Positions 26,239-34,666 of a DNA stretch of 39,126 nucleotides are shown here, in pieces (positions within the stretch are counted from its first letter, which is position 1; each line of letters begins with the position of its first letter). The stretch spans positions 1 through 39,126 of the forward strand of contig CALDZL010000162.1 of assembly GCA_937944295.1 (NCBI GenBank), written 5' to 3'. Under the pieces are notes generated by a model. It searched no databases. It was not told the origin of the DNA and saw only the letters and a program-made list of their open reading frames with translations. The translations under genes were made by a program, and so were the position numbers. The DNA is from an uncultured Sphingorhabdus sp. (GTDB lineage Bacteria > Pseudomonadota > Alphaproteobacteria > Sphingomonadales > Sphingomonadaceae).

Positions 26239-27074
26239 CTTAACTCACTTGCCAAAAACCACCAATTAGAGTGCTGCTTTGCAATATTTTTTTGCGCATT
26301 GTCTCTATCTTTCATATTTTCAAATAAACCAAAACATGTTGCTCCTGATCCAGACATACGCGCCAACATAGGGTTTTGATCATTTAGAATATCTATAACA
26401 TTTTGAATTTGCGGAAATAATGATAACGCAGCGCGCTGCATATCATTGCCTGCTATGTTAATAATAGAGTGTAAATCTGTATCCAATTGACCACTAGAAT
26501 ACCCATCCCACGCATCAAAAATACGCCCCGTAGAAACCGATATCATAGGGTTTATCAATAAAATCGGCAAGCCTGCAAGGTCAAGCTTATCGGATAATGG
26601 TCTCAGATTAGTGCCTATCCCGCTACCATGACTTATCTCGCTCATAACACACGCAGCTATGTCAGCGCCCAATGGCGTAATAAGTTCAGCGAGTTGAGAC
26701 AGTTCACAATTGATACTCCAATGACGATTCAACAAACGAGCCGCCGCCGCTGCGTCAGCCGAACCGCCGCCTATTCCAGCAGCTATTGGTAGGTTTTTGC
26801 GCAAATGAAGAGCAGCACCATCACCAATATTGAAATGATCTTGCATCAACTTCGCGGTTTTCATTACAAGATTATCATCAACTTTTCCGCCTATATTGTC
26901 ACCAAAAGGCCCATCAATTGATAGCGATACATTATCACTGGCTTTTATAGACAAATGATCCCCATCTTTTAAAAATGCAAATATTGTATCTATCTCATGA
27001 TAGCCATCATCTCTGCGTCCCAAAATATGCAAGGCAAGATTAATCTTGGCGTAGGCAGTTTCACAATTATTCAT
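26235..27074 (-). CDS. ispE: 4-diphosphocytidyl-2-C-methyl-D-erythritol kinase
   Basis: GHMP kinase of the non-mevalonate isoprenoid pathway. AYAKINLALHILGRRDDGYHE (residues 7 onward) contains the catalytic lysine region. The ATP loop is LPIAAGIGGGSADAAAAARL. LGADIAACV carries the aspartate used as base, and MSGSGATCFGLF is the third GHMP motif. 279 residues, normal length. It starts 2 bases after the stop of the TPR gene and overlaps the amidohydrolase gene, in a tight minus-strand operon. Confidence 0.95.
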   Translation of the reverse strand: MNNCETAYAKINLALHILGRRDDGYHEIDTIFAFLKDGDHLSIKASDNVSLSIDGPFGDNIGGKVDDNLVMKTAKLMQDHFNIGDGAALHLRKNLPIAAGIGGGSADAAAAARLLNRHWSINCELSQLAELITPLGADIAACVMSEISHGSGIGTNLRPLSDKLDLAGLPILLINPMISVSTGRIFDAWDGYSSGQLDTDLHSIINIAGNDMQRAALSLFPQIQNVIDILNDQNPMLARMSGSGATCFGLFENMKDRDNAQKNIAKQHSNWWFLASELR

Positions 27075-27076
27075 GA

Positions 27077-28720
27077 TTAAGAGTAAGGAACATCAAGACC
27101 AAATTCAGCTTTATGGTCAAGCCGTTTTTTGTCATTCCCAACCGCAATTAACGCCGCTATCCGCCAGGTATAACGGGCATCAATGCGGCGACCGACGCTC
27201 CAATAAGCATCACCAAGATGTTCTTTAATTTCGCTATCATCCTCGCTGCCTTGTGCTGCTTTTTCAAGTAATGGCAATGCTTTTTGCAAATTACCTTTTA
27301 GATAATAACCCCATCCCAAACTATCCGTAATATCTGGAGAATTGGGTTCAATATCATAGGCTTTTTTTATCATAGCAAAGCCGCGATCATAGTCTTCATC
27401 ACGCTCAATCAAACTATATCCATAATAATTGAGTAAGAATGGATTATCGTCTTTATATTCCAAGCCCCTATCCAGTATCTTTACTGCTTTTTCCCAATTA
27501 CCCGCTTTGCTCAAGCTGCGCGCCAAATATAGAGAAAAATAAGATAGGCGGCGTTTTTGCTTATCACTGGTTATTTTGATAAGCTTTTGATAACTTTTTG
27601 CTGCGGCATCATATTGTCCCGCCATATCTTGTGTTTGCGCTAATAATAGCAATAGTGACTGCGATTCAGGATGCGAATTGTGTGATTGTGTTGCTATATT
27701 TACAGCTTCTTGATTGCGCTTTTCATCCAATAATATACGAATATTTTGCCCCGCATGGAGCGAGAAATAGGGATCCGTTGATTTTATATTATTCAACACA
27801 TTATTGGCTTCCTCAATCTGTCCATTGGCCGCCAGACTTCTTCCTAGATATAGGTCAATCGCGCGATCATCAGGCGCTAACCATTTAGCTGTTCGTGCAA
27901 AAAATACGGATATATCGAATAGTTTTTGATCTACCAAAGTAGAGGCAACACGGCCGTAAAGGCGTGCTATGCCAACTTCTGGTGATATTTCATAAAAACC
28001 AGTGGGTATTTTTCCACCATCGTTAAAAATTTCTAAGGTAGAAATAGCAGCACCACTGCCTTGGGCGCTCAATAAACTGCGCGCAAAATTTACTTGTCCA
28101 TTTTGATGCAATATTGGGCCAGCTTTTAAAATTAAGTCCCGCGCAAATGCCTCGTTAAAAGGGCGTATAGAGACAATATTCTTACGGGCCTTATCAAATT
28201 TTTTTCGATATAAATATTGATAGCTAATTTGATCCAGACCATAGAAATTAGTGAGACCACTATTGTTAGACGCTCTTAAAAAGGCAGTACCGTCATTACC
28301 TTTTGCTGTTTCTACCCAAGATGTCATTATAGGGGCCATAAACCCAAATACAGGGTCTTCAATGATTGCTTCTAAGGCTATAATAGCTGCAGTCCAATCT
28401 CTATCTTTCAGCGCAGCACTATAACGTAAGATATAGGCTTGAGCGGGCAAATCCCCTGACTGTTCGCGCGCATCAATGGCATTAAGAGCAGATTTAATAT
28501 CGCCTGTCTTTAAGGACAGTTCAAACAATCTATCGGCTAATATTTGGCTATCGGATCGTTGTTTTATAAGATCTTTATAGGATTTCAACGCAGATTGATT
28601 TCTATTATCAATCTCAGATAGCCGTGCTTCAACATATTCCGATAATAGACGTTCATTTGCATATAATATATTCGGAGATACAAAATAGGCGAATGCCAAT
28701 ATGAGAGATAATTTTTTCAT
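27077..28720 (-). CDS. Exported tetratricopeptide repeat protein
   Basis: A 547-residue protein. From the ATG at 28720 it begins with a clean signal peptide (MKKLSLILAFAYFVSPNILYA, cleavage after LYA). AAGG lies 8 bases upstream. An ATG at 28741 is in frame but has no ribosome site and would bury the signal peptide. The mature part is helical with many TPR-like pairs; the C-terminal third has clear ones (LLNYYGYSLIERDEDYDRGF, ITDSLGWGYYLKGNLQKALP, IKEHLGDAYWSVGRRIDARY). A periplasmic or outer-membrane scaffold role is likely. ETF-QO is 42 bases upstream and ispE 2 bases downstream. Confidence 0.87.
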   Translation of the reverse strand: MKKLSLILAFAYFVSPNILYANERLLSEYVEARLSEIDNRNQSALKSYKDLIKQRSDSQILADRLFELSLKTGDIKSALNAIDAREQSGDLPAQAYILRYSAALKDRDWTAAIIALEAIIEDPVFGFMAPIMTSWVETAKGNDGTAFLRASNNSGLTNFYGLDQISYQYLYRKKFDKARKNIVSIRPFNEAFARDLILKAGPILHQNGQVNFARSLLSAQGSGAAISTLEIFNDGGKIPTGFYEISPEVGIARLYGRVASTLVDQKLFDISVFFARTAKWLAPDDRAIDLYLGRSLAANGQIEEANNVLNNIKSTDPYFSLHAGQNIRILLDEKRNQEAVNIATQSHNSHPESQSLLLLLAQTQDMAGQYDAAAKSYQKLIKITSDKQKRRLSYFSLYLARSLSKAGNWEKAVKILDRGLEYKDDNPFLLNYYGYSLIERDEDYDRGFAMIKKAYDIEPNSPDITDSLGWGYYLKGNLQKALPLLEKAAQGSEDDSEIKEHLGDAYWSVGRRIDARYTWRIAALIAVGNDKKRLDHKAEFGLDVPYS

Positions 28721-28762
28721 AATATATACCTTATCCCCCATAATATTAATTTCAATTGCAAA

Positions 28763-30397
28763 TCACATATTGGGATAATTAGGGCCGCCACCGCCTTCTG
28801 GCGTTACCCAGTTAATATTTTGGGTTGGGTCCTTAATATCGCATGTTTTACAATGTACACAATTTTGTGCATTTATCTGTAACCTTGGTTCATCATCCCC
28901 AACTATCTCATATACGCCTGCGGGGCAATAACGTTGCGCAGGTTCATCATAAAGCGCCAAATTAACCTCAACAGGAACATTCTTGTCTTTTAATTGCAGA
29001 TGTACGGGCTGATCTTCCTCATGGTTGGTATTGGATAAAAATACCGAAGAAAGCCTATCAAAGCTAATCACTCCGTCGGGTTTAGGATATTCAATCTTAG
29101 CGGAAATATCTGAACGCACCAATGTTGTGTGATCAGCATGATGTTTCATCGTGAAAGGCAAACCAATTTTCAATGTGCGCATCCACATATCAATGCCCGA
29201 TAATATTGTACCAATTTCACCACCAAATTTAGCAATAAGTGGTTGCGCATTTTTTACCAATTTCAATTCATCAATAATCCAGCTTGTATCGACGCCGCTC
29301 TGATATTCGATCAATTCATCATGGCTGCGCTGTTGCGCCATAGCGCGGGTAATCGCATCAGCAGCAAGCATACCAGATTTCATAGCAGTATGGCTGCCTT
29401 TAATGCGCGGTACGTTTACAAAACCTGCACTACATCCAACAAGAGCACCGCCTGGAAAGGCCAGCTTAGGGATAGATTGCAATCCCCCTTCATTGATGAC
29501 ACGCGCGCCATAAGAAACGCGTTTACCGCCTTCTAATATTTTGCGAATTTCTGGATGCTGCTTCCAACGCTGAAATTCTTCAAATGGGAAAAGGCTTGGA
29601 TTCTTGTAATCCAAAGCCACAACAAAACCCAATGCCACTTGATTATTGGCTTGATGATAGAGGAAACCGCCACCCCAAGCATCATCAAGCGGCCAACCTT
29701 GTGTATGAATAACGCGGCCTGCTTCATGCTTATCGGGCTGAATATCCCATAATTCTTTCATACCCAAACCATAAATTTGTGGTTCACAATCCGCCTCTAA
29801 ATCAAATTTTTCGCGTAAGACTTTTGTCAAGCTACCACGCGCGCCCTCGGCGAATAATGTATATTTTCCATGTAATTCCATGCCAGGCTGATAATCGCCT
29901 TTTTTACTGCTATCGGCGGCTATACCCATATCACCAGTCGCAACACCTTTGACCGAGCCGTCATCATTATAGAGTATTTCGGCTGCGGGGAATCCAGGGA
30001 ATATCTCAACACCCAAATCTTCGGCGCGCTCACCAAGCCAACGGCACAGGCTACCAAGGCTAACTGTGAAAGTGCCTTTATTATGCATCCAACGCGGCGT
30101 GAGAATATGCGGAATTGCAAACTTCCCTTTTTTACTGAGCACCCAATGATGGTTTTCAGTCACTGGCGTTTCAGACAATGGACAATTTTGATCCCGCCAT
30201 TCAGGGATTAGCTCATCCATCGCCTTTGGATCAACAACAGCGCCCGATAAAATATGCGCTCCAATTTCCGATCCTTTTTCCAATATACAGACTTCAATAT
30301 CAGGATTGCCTTGTTTTAGGCGAATAGCCGCACTCAAGCCTGCTGGCCCTCCTCCAACAATAACAACATCATAAGGCATGGAGTCGCGTTCACTCAT
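28763..30397 (-). CDS. Electron transfer flavoprotein-ubiquinone oxidoreductase
   Basis: Passes electrons from ETF, reduced by acyl-CoA and other dehydrogenases, to ubiquinone at the inner membrane. The N-terminal FAD motif is VVIVGGGPAGLSAAIRL. GAHILSGAVVDPKAM and LVGCSAGFVNVPRIKGSHTAMKSG are family signatures. The [4Fe-4S] ligands are in YCPAGVYE and NCVHCKTCDIKDPTQNI near the C-terminus, which ends GGGGPNYPNM as in known members. 544 residues, full length. It lies at the head of the TPR-ispE-amidohydrolase group and is divergent from the UDG-like gene. A 16-base palindrome sits 22 bases upstream of its start. Confidence 0.95.
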   Translation of the reverse strand: MSERDSMPYDVVIVGGGPAGLSAAIRLKQGNPDIEVCILEKGSEIGAHILSGAVVDPKAMDELIPEWRDQNCPLSETPVTENHHWVLSKKGKFAIPHILTPRWMHNKGTFTVSLGSLCRWLGERAEDLGVEIFPGFPAAEILYNDDGSVKGVATGDMGIAADSSKKGDYQPGMELHGKYTLFAEGARGSLTKVLREKFDLEADCEPQIYGLGMKELWDIQPDKHEAGRVIHTQGWPLDDAWGGGFLYHQANNQVALGFVVALDYKNPSLFPFEEFQRWKQHPEIRKILEGGKRVSYGARVINEGGLQSIPKLAFPGGALVGCSAGFVNVPRIKGSHTAMKSGMLAADAITRAMAQQRSHDELIEYQSGVDTSWIIDELKLVKNAQPLIAKFGGEIGTILSGIDMWMRTLKIGLPFTMKHHADHTTLVRSDISAKIEYPKPDGVISFDRLSSVFLSNTNHEEDQPVHLQLKDKNVPVEVNLALYDEPAQRYCPAGVYEIVGDDEPRLQINAQNCVHCKTCDIKDPTQNINWVTPEGGGGPNYPNM

Positions 30398-30418
30398 AAT
30401 CTCTTCCTATTGTCTCTC

Positions 30419-30434
30419 AGCGTAAATTTACGCT
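30419..30434. promoter_or_regulatory. Perfect 16-base palindrome between ETF-QO and the UDG-like gene
   Basis: AGCGTAAATTTACGCT is exactly self-complementary. It starts 22 bases upstream of the ETF-QO start codon and ends 82 bases before the UDG-like start. Its size and symmetry suit the operator of a dimeric helix-turn-helix repressor. No regulator gene is adjacent, so the binding protein is unknown. Confidence 0.45.
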
Positions 30435-30515
30435 CTATCTTTTAAATAACTCACCATAGCGGCTTTTATTCCTTTGTTTATATACTTCATTATCAATCTA
30501 TACAATATAGAAGCC

Positions 30516-31367
30516 ATGCAAGCGTTAAGAGATAATGAATTATATAAGGATGAAGGTGTTCTTACCTTAGTGCAATCCTATATTGCGTGGTGGGACATGG
30601 CTGGTTTCGACCAAGTGGTTGATAACCAGACCGTCAATTGGCTGGAAGAAAAAGCCCAAATAACACCCAAAAAAAACGAATCTCCTCTGCAGAGTAGAGA
30701 TATTTCTATAAATGTCGCTGACAAACAAAATTTTATTCAACCGCAAACAGTTAAACCCACAGTCTCTATCATAACACAAGATAGCTGGCCCAAAACCCTT
30801 AGTGAATTGCATGAAGCAATTAAGAGCGGCGCTGCACTGCCTGGTAATATCTATGGTGGGCGGCATGTTGCTCCATATTATTTAAAAATAACGAAACAAA
30901 AAACACCTCCAAACCATAAGACAATTATGCTTATAAGCGATTTTCCAAATACACAGGATTTAGACGAAAAATCTCTACTCTCTGGGAAAGAATATCAATT
31001 AATCGTCAATATGTTGACAGCTGCTAATATTCAAAACCACAATATTTATTGTGCAAGTTTAGCCAGTACACAACCTATTTATGATGAATTGCCAGAGCAA
31101 GATTTACCGCTAATTCACGCCTTTATTCACCAACATATTAAGATTTTAGACCCAGATATTGTCATTAGCCTCGGTTCAGCGGCATGCAATGCACTACTCA
31201 ACGCAGAATTGATGAAATCTAGGAAGAATTTACATTATTTTAACCTTAATGATAAAAAACAGACTCTATTAACCACGTTTCACCCCAAAACTCTCTTAGC
31301 CAATCCAAATTTAAAAGAAAAAGCTTGGAGAGATTTGCAACGATTAATGAAGAAAGACATTTTGTGA
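30516..31367 (+). CDS. Degenerate family-4-type uracil-DNA-glycosylase-like protein
   Basis: A 283-residue protein whose C-terminal half follows the UDG family 4 layout: a first strand (TIMLISDFPNTQDL), SGKEYQLIVNMLTAANI, LDPDIVISLGSAACNALL, and TTFHPKTLLANPNLKEKAWRDL. In active enzymes the first strand ends in a GEAPG-type motif and four cysteines bind an iron-sulfur cluster. Here the motif is SDFPNTQ and only two cysteines exist, neither in a ligand position. The N-terminal WWDMAGFDQVVDNQTVNWL is of a type I recall from sphingomonad homologues. It is probably not an active uracil glycosylase. The ATG at 30516 is the second in frame; GAAG lies just before it. Overlaps the transglycosylase start by 4 bases (GTGA). 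Confidence 0.72.
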   Translation: MQALRDNELYKDEGVLTLVQSYIAWWDMAGFDQVVDNQTVNWLEEKAQITPKKNESPLQSRDISINVADKQNFIQPQTVKPTVSIITQDSWPKTLSELHEAIKSGAALPGNIYGGRHVAPYYLKITKQKTPPNHKTIMLISDFPNTQDLDEKSLLSGKEYQLIVNMLTAANIQNHNIYCASLASTQPIYDELPEQDLPLIHAFIHQHIKILDPDIVISLGSAACNALLNAELMKSRKNLHYFNLNDKKQTLLTTFHPKTLLANPNLKEKAWRDLQRLMKKDIL

Positions 31368-33178
31368 AATTCTCTGTAATTCCTGTCATACCAGCTCTTA
31401 TTTTAATTGGATCGCTCTCACAGGCAAAAGAAGCGCAAGCAGCGAATGAAGAATATACCGAAAATTCAGAAATTATTATATCAAGTGCGGCATCATCATG
31501 GCGCTATAAAACATTGAATGTCGTTCCCTCACTTTTAAGTAATAGAGACAAGCAGGAATTTGATGCCATTTTCGCTTATATTGAAAATGGAAATTGGGAA
31601 AAAGCCAATGATGCGATCAGAAAAGCGCCAAAAGGACCTCTTAAAAATATGGCGAAGGCTGAGCTGTTTTTAGCGCCTGGAAGTCCACAAATTGAACGCA
31701 AAGATTTATTAGAGCTTATCAATGATGCACCCTATTTACCGCAAGCGGCACAATTAAGCCGTTTGGCAACGCGCAGAGGGGCTCAAACTCTACCTATTTT
31801 ACCAAGCCGTCAAAAACTTTCTTACACAGGAAGCTCACCTAGCCGCCACTTGCCAAAATCAGTAAATGAAGATGGTGCTAGCAAAATTCGTAATATCATA
31901 ATAAATTACATCAAAGATGACGCTCCATTCTCCGCTGAAGATGTTTTAAACAATGTCACTAACGACATCTCTGATGCGTTGCGTACTGAATTACAATATC
32001 GCATTGCATGGTCATATTATATTGAAAACAATGATGTTAATGCTCTGCGTTTAGCCAATATTGCTAGTCAAAAAACTGGTGAATGGGCTGTTCAAGCGCA
32101 TTGGGTGAAAGGTCTCGCCCATTGGAGGTTAGAACAATTTACGCAGGCCCTCCCTGCTTTTGACCATGTTGCAAGCTTTGCCCATAATGAAGACCTACGC
32201 AGCGCAGGTTATTATTGGGCATCACGTGCTGCAATGTCTTCAAAACGCCCCGATCTGTCGCAGGCGCGTCTACAAAACGCCGCTACATTTCAAGAAACAT
32301 TTTACGGTTTATTATCTCGTGAAGCTCTAGGCATGAGAATTGCTAACATACAAGATACGAAACTGAATAAAGAGGATTGGAAAAAAATCCGCAGCGAGGA
32401 AAATGTTCAAATTACTCTTAGCCTATCGGAATTAGGCCGAACATCATTGGCAAAAGAAACATTGCAATTTCAAGCCCGCGTTGCAGGAAAAGATCATCAC
32501 AATGAATTAGGCAAATTAGCTAGTGAAATTGGCCTGCCCGAAACACAATTATGGCTAGCACAATATAGTCCTAATAACAAAAATACATCTGTTTCTCTGC
32601 GCTATCCAACGCCTAATTGGGCTCCCAAAAATGGTTGGCGCATCGATAGTTCTCTAGCATTTGCACATACGCTGCAAGAATCGGCGTGGAGAAAAAGCGT
32701 GGTGAGTCCTGCCAATGCACGCGGCCTGATGCAAGTTCTTCCTGGTACAGCCCGCGATATTGCAAGAGCTTCGGGTTATACATTTAAATCTAGCGACTTG
32801 AATAAACCCGAAATAAATTTAGAATATGGTCAATCATTCTTGGAGCATCTGCGCGATAGCAGAAGCACAGAGGGACTGCTGCCAAAAGTTATCGCAGCTT
32901 ATAATGCTGGACTAACCCCCGTAACGCGTTGGAATCATGAAGTTAAGGATGGCGGCGATCCATTACTTTATATTGAATCTATACCCTATTGGGAAACACG
33001 CGGATATGTTGCCACTGTTTTGCGTAATTATTGGATTTATGAGCAAAAAAATAAGAGCAATAGCGGCTCAAAAGCTGGTTTAGCCCAAAATCTATGGCCT
33101 AGCTTTCCCAATGCAGCCAATGGCAATCGCGTGACTTTGGTGGATAAAAATAAGAGACCTGCCCTTGCCGCTCGATGA
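31364..33178 (+). CDS. Soluble lytic murein transglycosylase
   Basis: Cleaves peptidoglycan glycan strands to 1,6-anhydro ends in the periplasm. From the GTG at 31364 the protein is 604 residues and begins with a signal peptide (MKFSVIPVIPALILIGSLSQ, then an AQA cleavage site near residue 27). A long helical U-shaped region follows. The SLT domain near the C-terminus has the catalytic glutamate E439 in LQESAW, then NARGLMQVLPGTA and IAAYNAGLTPVTRW. The frame is open further upstream from a TTG, but this would spoil the signal peptide. It overlaps the UDG-like gene by 4 bases and moaB by 14, so the three are coupled. Confidence 0.92.
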   Translation: MKFSVIPVIPALILIGSLSQAKEAQAANEEYTENSEIIISSAASSWRYKTLNVVPSLLSNRDKQEFDAIFAYIENGNWEKANDAIRKAPKGPLKNMAKAELFLAPGSPQIERKDLLELINDAPYLPQAAQLSRLATRRGAQTLPILPSRQKLSYTGSSPSRHLPKSVNEDGASKIRNIIINYIKDDAPFSAEDVLNNVTNDISDALRTELQYRIAWSYYIENNDVNALRLANIASQKTGEWAVQAHWVKGLAHWRLEQFTQALPAFDHVASFAHNEDLRSAGYYWASRAAMSSKRPDLSQARLQNAATFQETFYGLLSREALGMRIANIQDTKLNKEDWKKIRSEENVQITLSLSELGRTSLAKETLQFQARVAGKDHHNELGKLASEIGLPETQLWLAQYSPNNKNTSVSLRYPTPNWAPKNGWRIDSSLAFAHTLQESAWRKSVVSPANARGLMQVLPGTARDIARASGYTFKSSDLNKPEINLEYGQSFLEHLRDSRSTEGLLPKVIAAYNAGLTPVTRWNHEVKDGGDPLLYIESIPYWETRGYVATVLRNYWIYEQKNKSNSGSKAGLAQNLWPSFPNAANGNRVTLVDKNKRPALAAR

Positions 33179-33692
33179 AAGCAAAGCCTTCAAACCCATT
33201 AATATAGCGCTTTTAACGCTATCTGATACGCGCACTTTGGACAATGATAGCAGCGGCGATATATTGGACCAGCGAATCATAGACGCGGGTCATCACATCG
33301 TTGATCGCATCATCTGCAAAGAAGATTTATCGACCATGGTCTCGCAATTGCGAACATGGATTGATGATGTGAATGTGGATTGTATTATCACAACGGGTGG
33401 AACGGGATTAACAGGACGCGATTCTACCCCCGAAGCATTGGATAAGGTCAAGACGCGCGATATACCTGGCTTTGGTGAATATTTTCGTTACATTAGCATT
33501 GCGTCCATTGGCACGTCTACCATCCAATCGCGTGCTTGCGCCGTGGTCGCAGATAGCACTTATATCTTCGCCCTCCCTGGCTCCAATGGCGCCGTCAAAG
33601 ATGGTTGGGATCAAATATTGGTACATCAGCTCGATAGTCGCCACAAGCCATGCAACTTTGTGGAAATTATGCCGCGCCTGATGGAAACTTGA
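33165..33692 (+). CDS. moaB: Molybdenum cofactor biosynthesis protein B (MogA/MoaB family)
   Basis: Family members adenylylate molybdopterin or bind it during cofactor synthesis. IALLTLSDTRTLDNDSSGD (14-32), TTGGTGLTGRDSTPEAL and FALPGSNGAVKDGWDQIL are the family signatures. 175 residues. It starts from TTG at 33165, 14 bases inside the transglycosylase gene. No later start is possible without losing the first core strand, and the PLDESKAF opening resembles related proteins as I recall them. No other molybdenum cofactor genes are in the window. Confidence 0.9.
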   Translation: MPLDESKAFKPINIALLTLSDTRTLDNDSSGDILDQRIIDAGHHIVDRIICKEDLSTMVSQLRTWIDDVNVDCIITTGGTGLTGRDSTPEALDKVKTRDIPGFGEYFRYISIASIGTSTIQSRACAVVADSTYIFALPGSNGAVKDGWDQILVHQLDSRHKPCNFVEIMPRLMET

Positions 33693-33722
33693 CCATATTA
33701 CTAATTCCAGTTAATTAGCTAT

Positions 33723-34194
33723 ATGATTATTAGAGAATTTCATCCCAATGATGCTGAACAGATTTCACAGCTATTTCAACGTTCTGTACTTGAATTAGGC
33801 CGTATATTCTATAGTAAAGAACAAGTTATTGCATGGGCAGCACGTGGTCCAAAAGCTGAAAAAATAATTGCGCGCAATCAAGGGAATATGTCCACACTTG
33901 TTAGTAGCGATGCGCAAGGAAAAATTCTTGCTTATGCAGAACTCGAACATGATGGCCATATCGATCAAGTATATTCTCTTCCAGAAGCCGCAAGAAAAAA
34001 TATCGTTTCTGCACTATATGATGAAATTGAAACATTAGCGCGCAATAGAAAAATAAAAAAAACTCTACACCGAGGCAAGTGAGGGTGCACTCAGGTTCTT
34101 CTTAAAAAAGGACTTTACCACTTTGGATCGCATAGATTTTGAAATTGAAGGTGTCTCAATACATAATTATAATATGGAAAAACTTATTTCATGA
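33723..34194 (+). pseudogene. GNAT acetyltransferase interrupted by a frameshift at an A8 tract
   Basis: The N-terminal part (MIIREFHPNDAEQISQLFQ to ARNRKIKK) reads as a GNAT acetyltransferase for about 115 codons and then hits a stop at 34080. Directly after eight A residues (34055-34062), another frame continues the domain: LYTEASEGALRFFLKKDF, then DFEIEGVSIHNYNMEKLIS and a stop at 34192-34194. Removing one A joins both parts into a normal 156-residue enzyme with the expected C-terminal GNAT strand and helix. So this is a one-base insertion, a sequencing error in a homopolymer, or a slippage site. It follows moaB by 30 bases. The substrate is unknown. Confidence 0.85.
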
Positions 34195-34228
34195 TCTATC
34201 CCTATTATAATTTAGGACTCAATTCTCA

Positions 34229-34666
34229 CTATCCAAAACCATTACCATCGGCAGCAATCGGGTCCATACGAATTAAACGACTGGTTTGCACTGCAGCTTG
34301 CCTGTTCACGACGGCGATTTGATAGGCAGGATCGGTAACCATCTCAAGGAATGCCCCGCTATTGGGATAGCGCGCAATAAAACACGCATCCCAAGCCTCA
34401 TCGGATGGACCAATCAGCAGCGCTTCCATTTGCCCGCGCCATATTATAGAACCGCCAACACGCTCAAATATAGGACCGCTCTCTTTGCCATATTCAGCAT
34501 AGGCTTCTGCACCACTTAAGTTGTTCTGCGCATGTCTATGGTCAACGGGATAAGTCGCGAGCGCTTTAAACCGCACCAAATTGAGCATCTCAATCGGCGT
34601 ATCGCGCGGCAGAGATTTAAAATAATCAAAATTCTCGCGCTCAGGATCAACATGATTTTCCATCAT
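34229..34666 (-). CDS. DUF1330 domain protein
   Basis: A 145-residue protein with the DUF1330 (dimeric alpha-beta barrel-like) pattern: MLNLVRFKALATYP, AEAYAEYGKESGPIFERVGGSIIWRG, DACFIARYPNSGAFLEMVTDPAYQ and a closing VNRQAAVQTSRLIRM. Function unknown. There are tandem ATG codons at 34666 and 34663; GGGGGA ends 4 and 7 bases before them, so the second may be used. The first comes right after the stop of the acyl-CoA synthetase gene (no gap), so the two are a tight operon. Confidence 0.87.
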   Translation of the reverse strand: MMENHVDPERENFDYFKSLPRDTPIEMLNLVRFKALATYPVDHRHAQNNLSGAEAYAEYGKESGPIFERVGGSIIWRGQMEALLIGPSDEAWDACFIARYPNSGAFLEMVTDPAYQIAVVNRQAAVQTSRLIRMDPIAADGNGFG

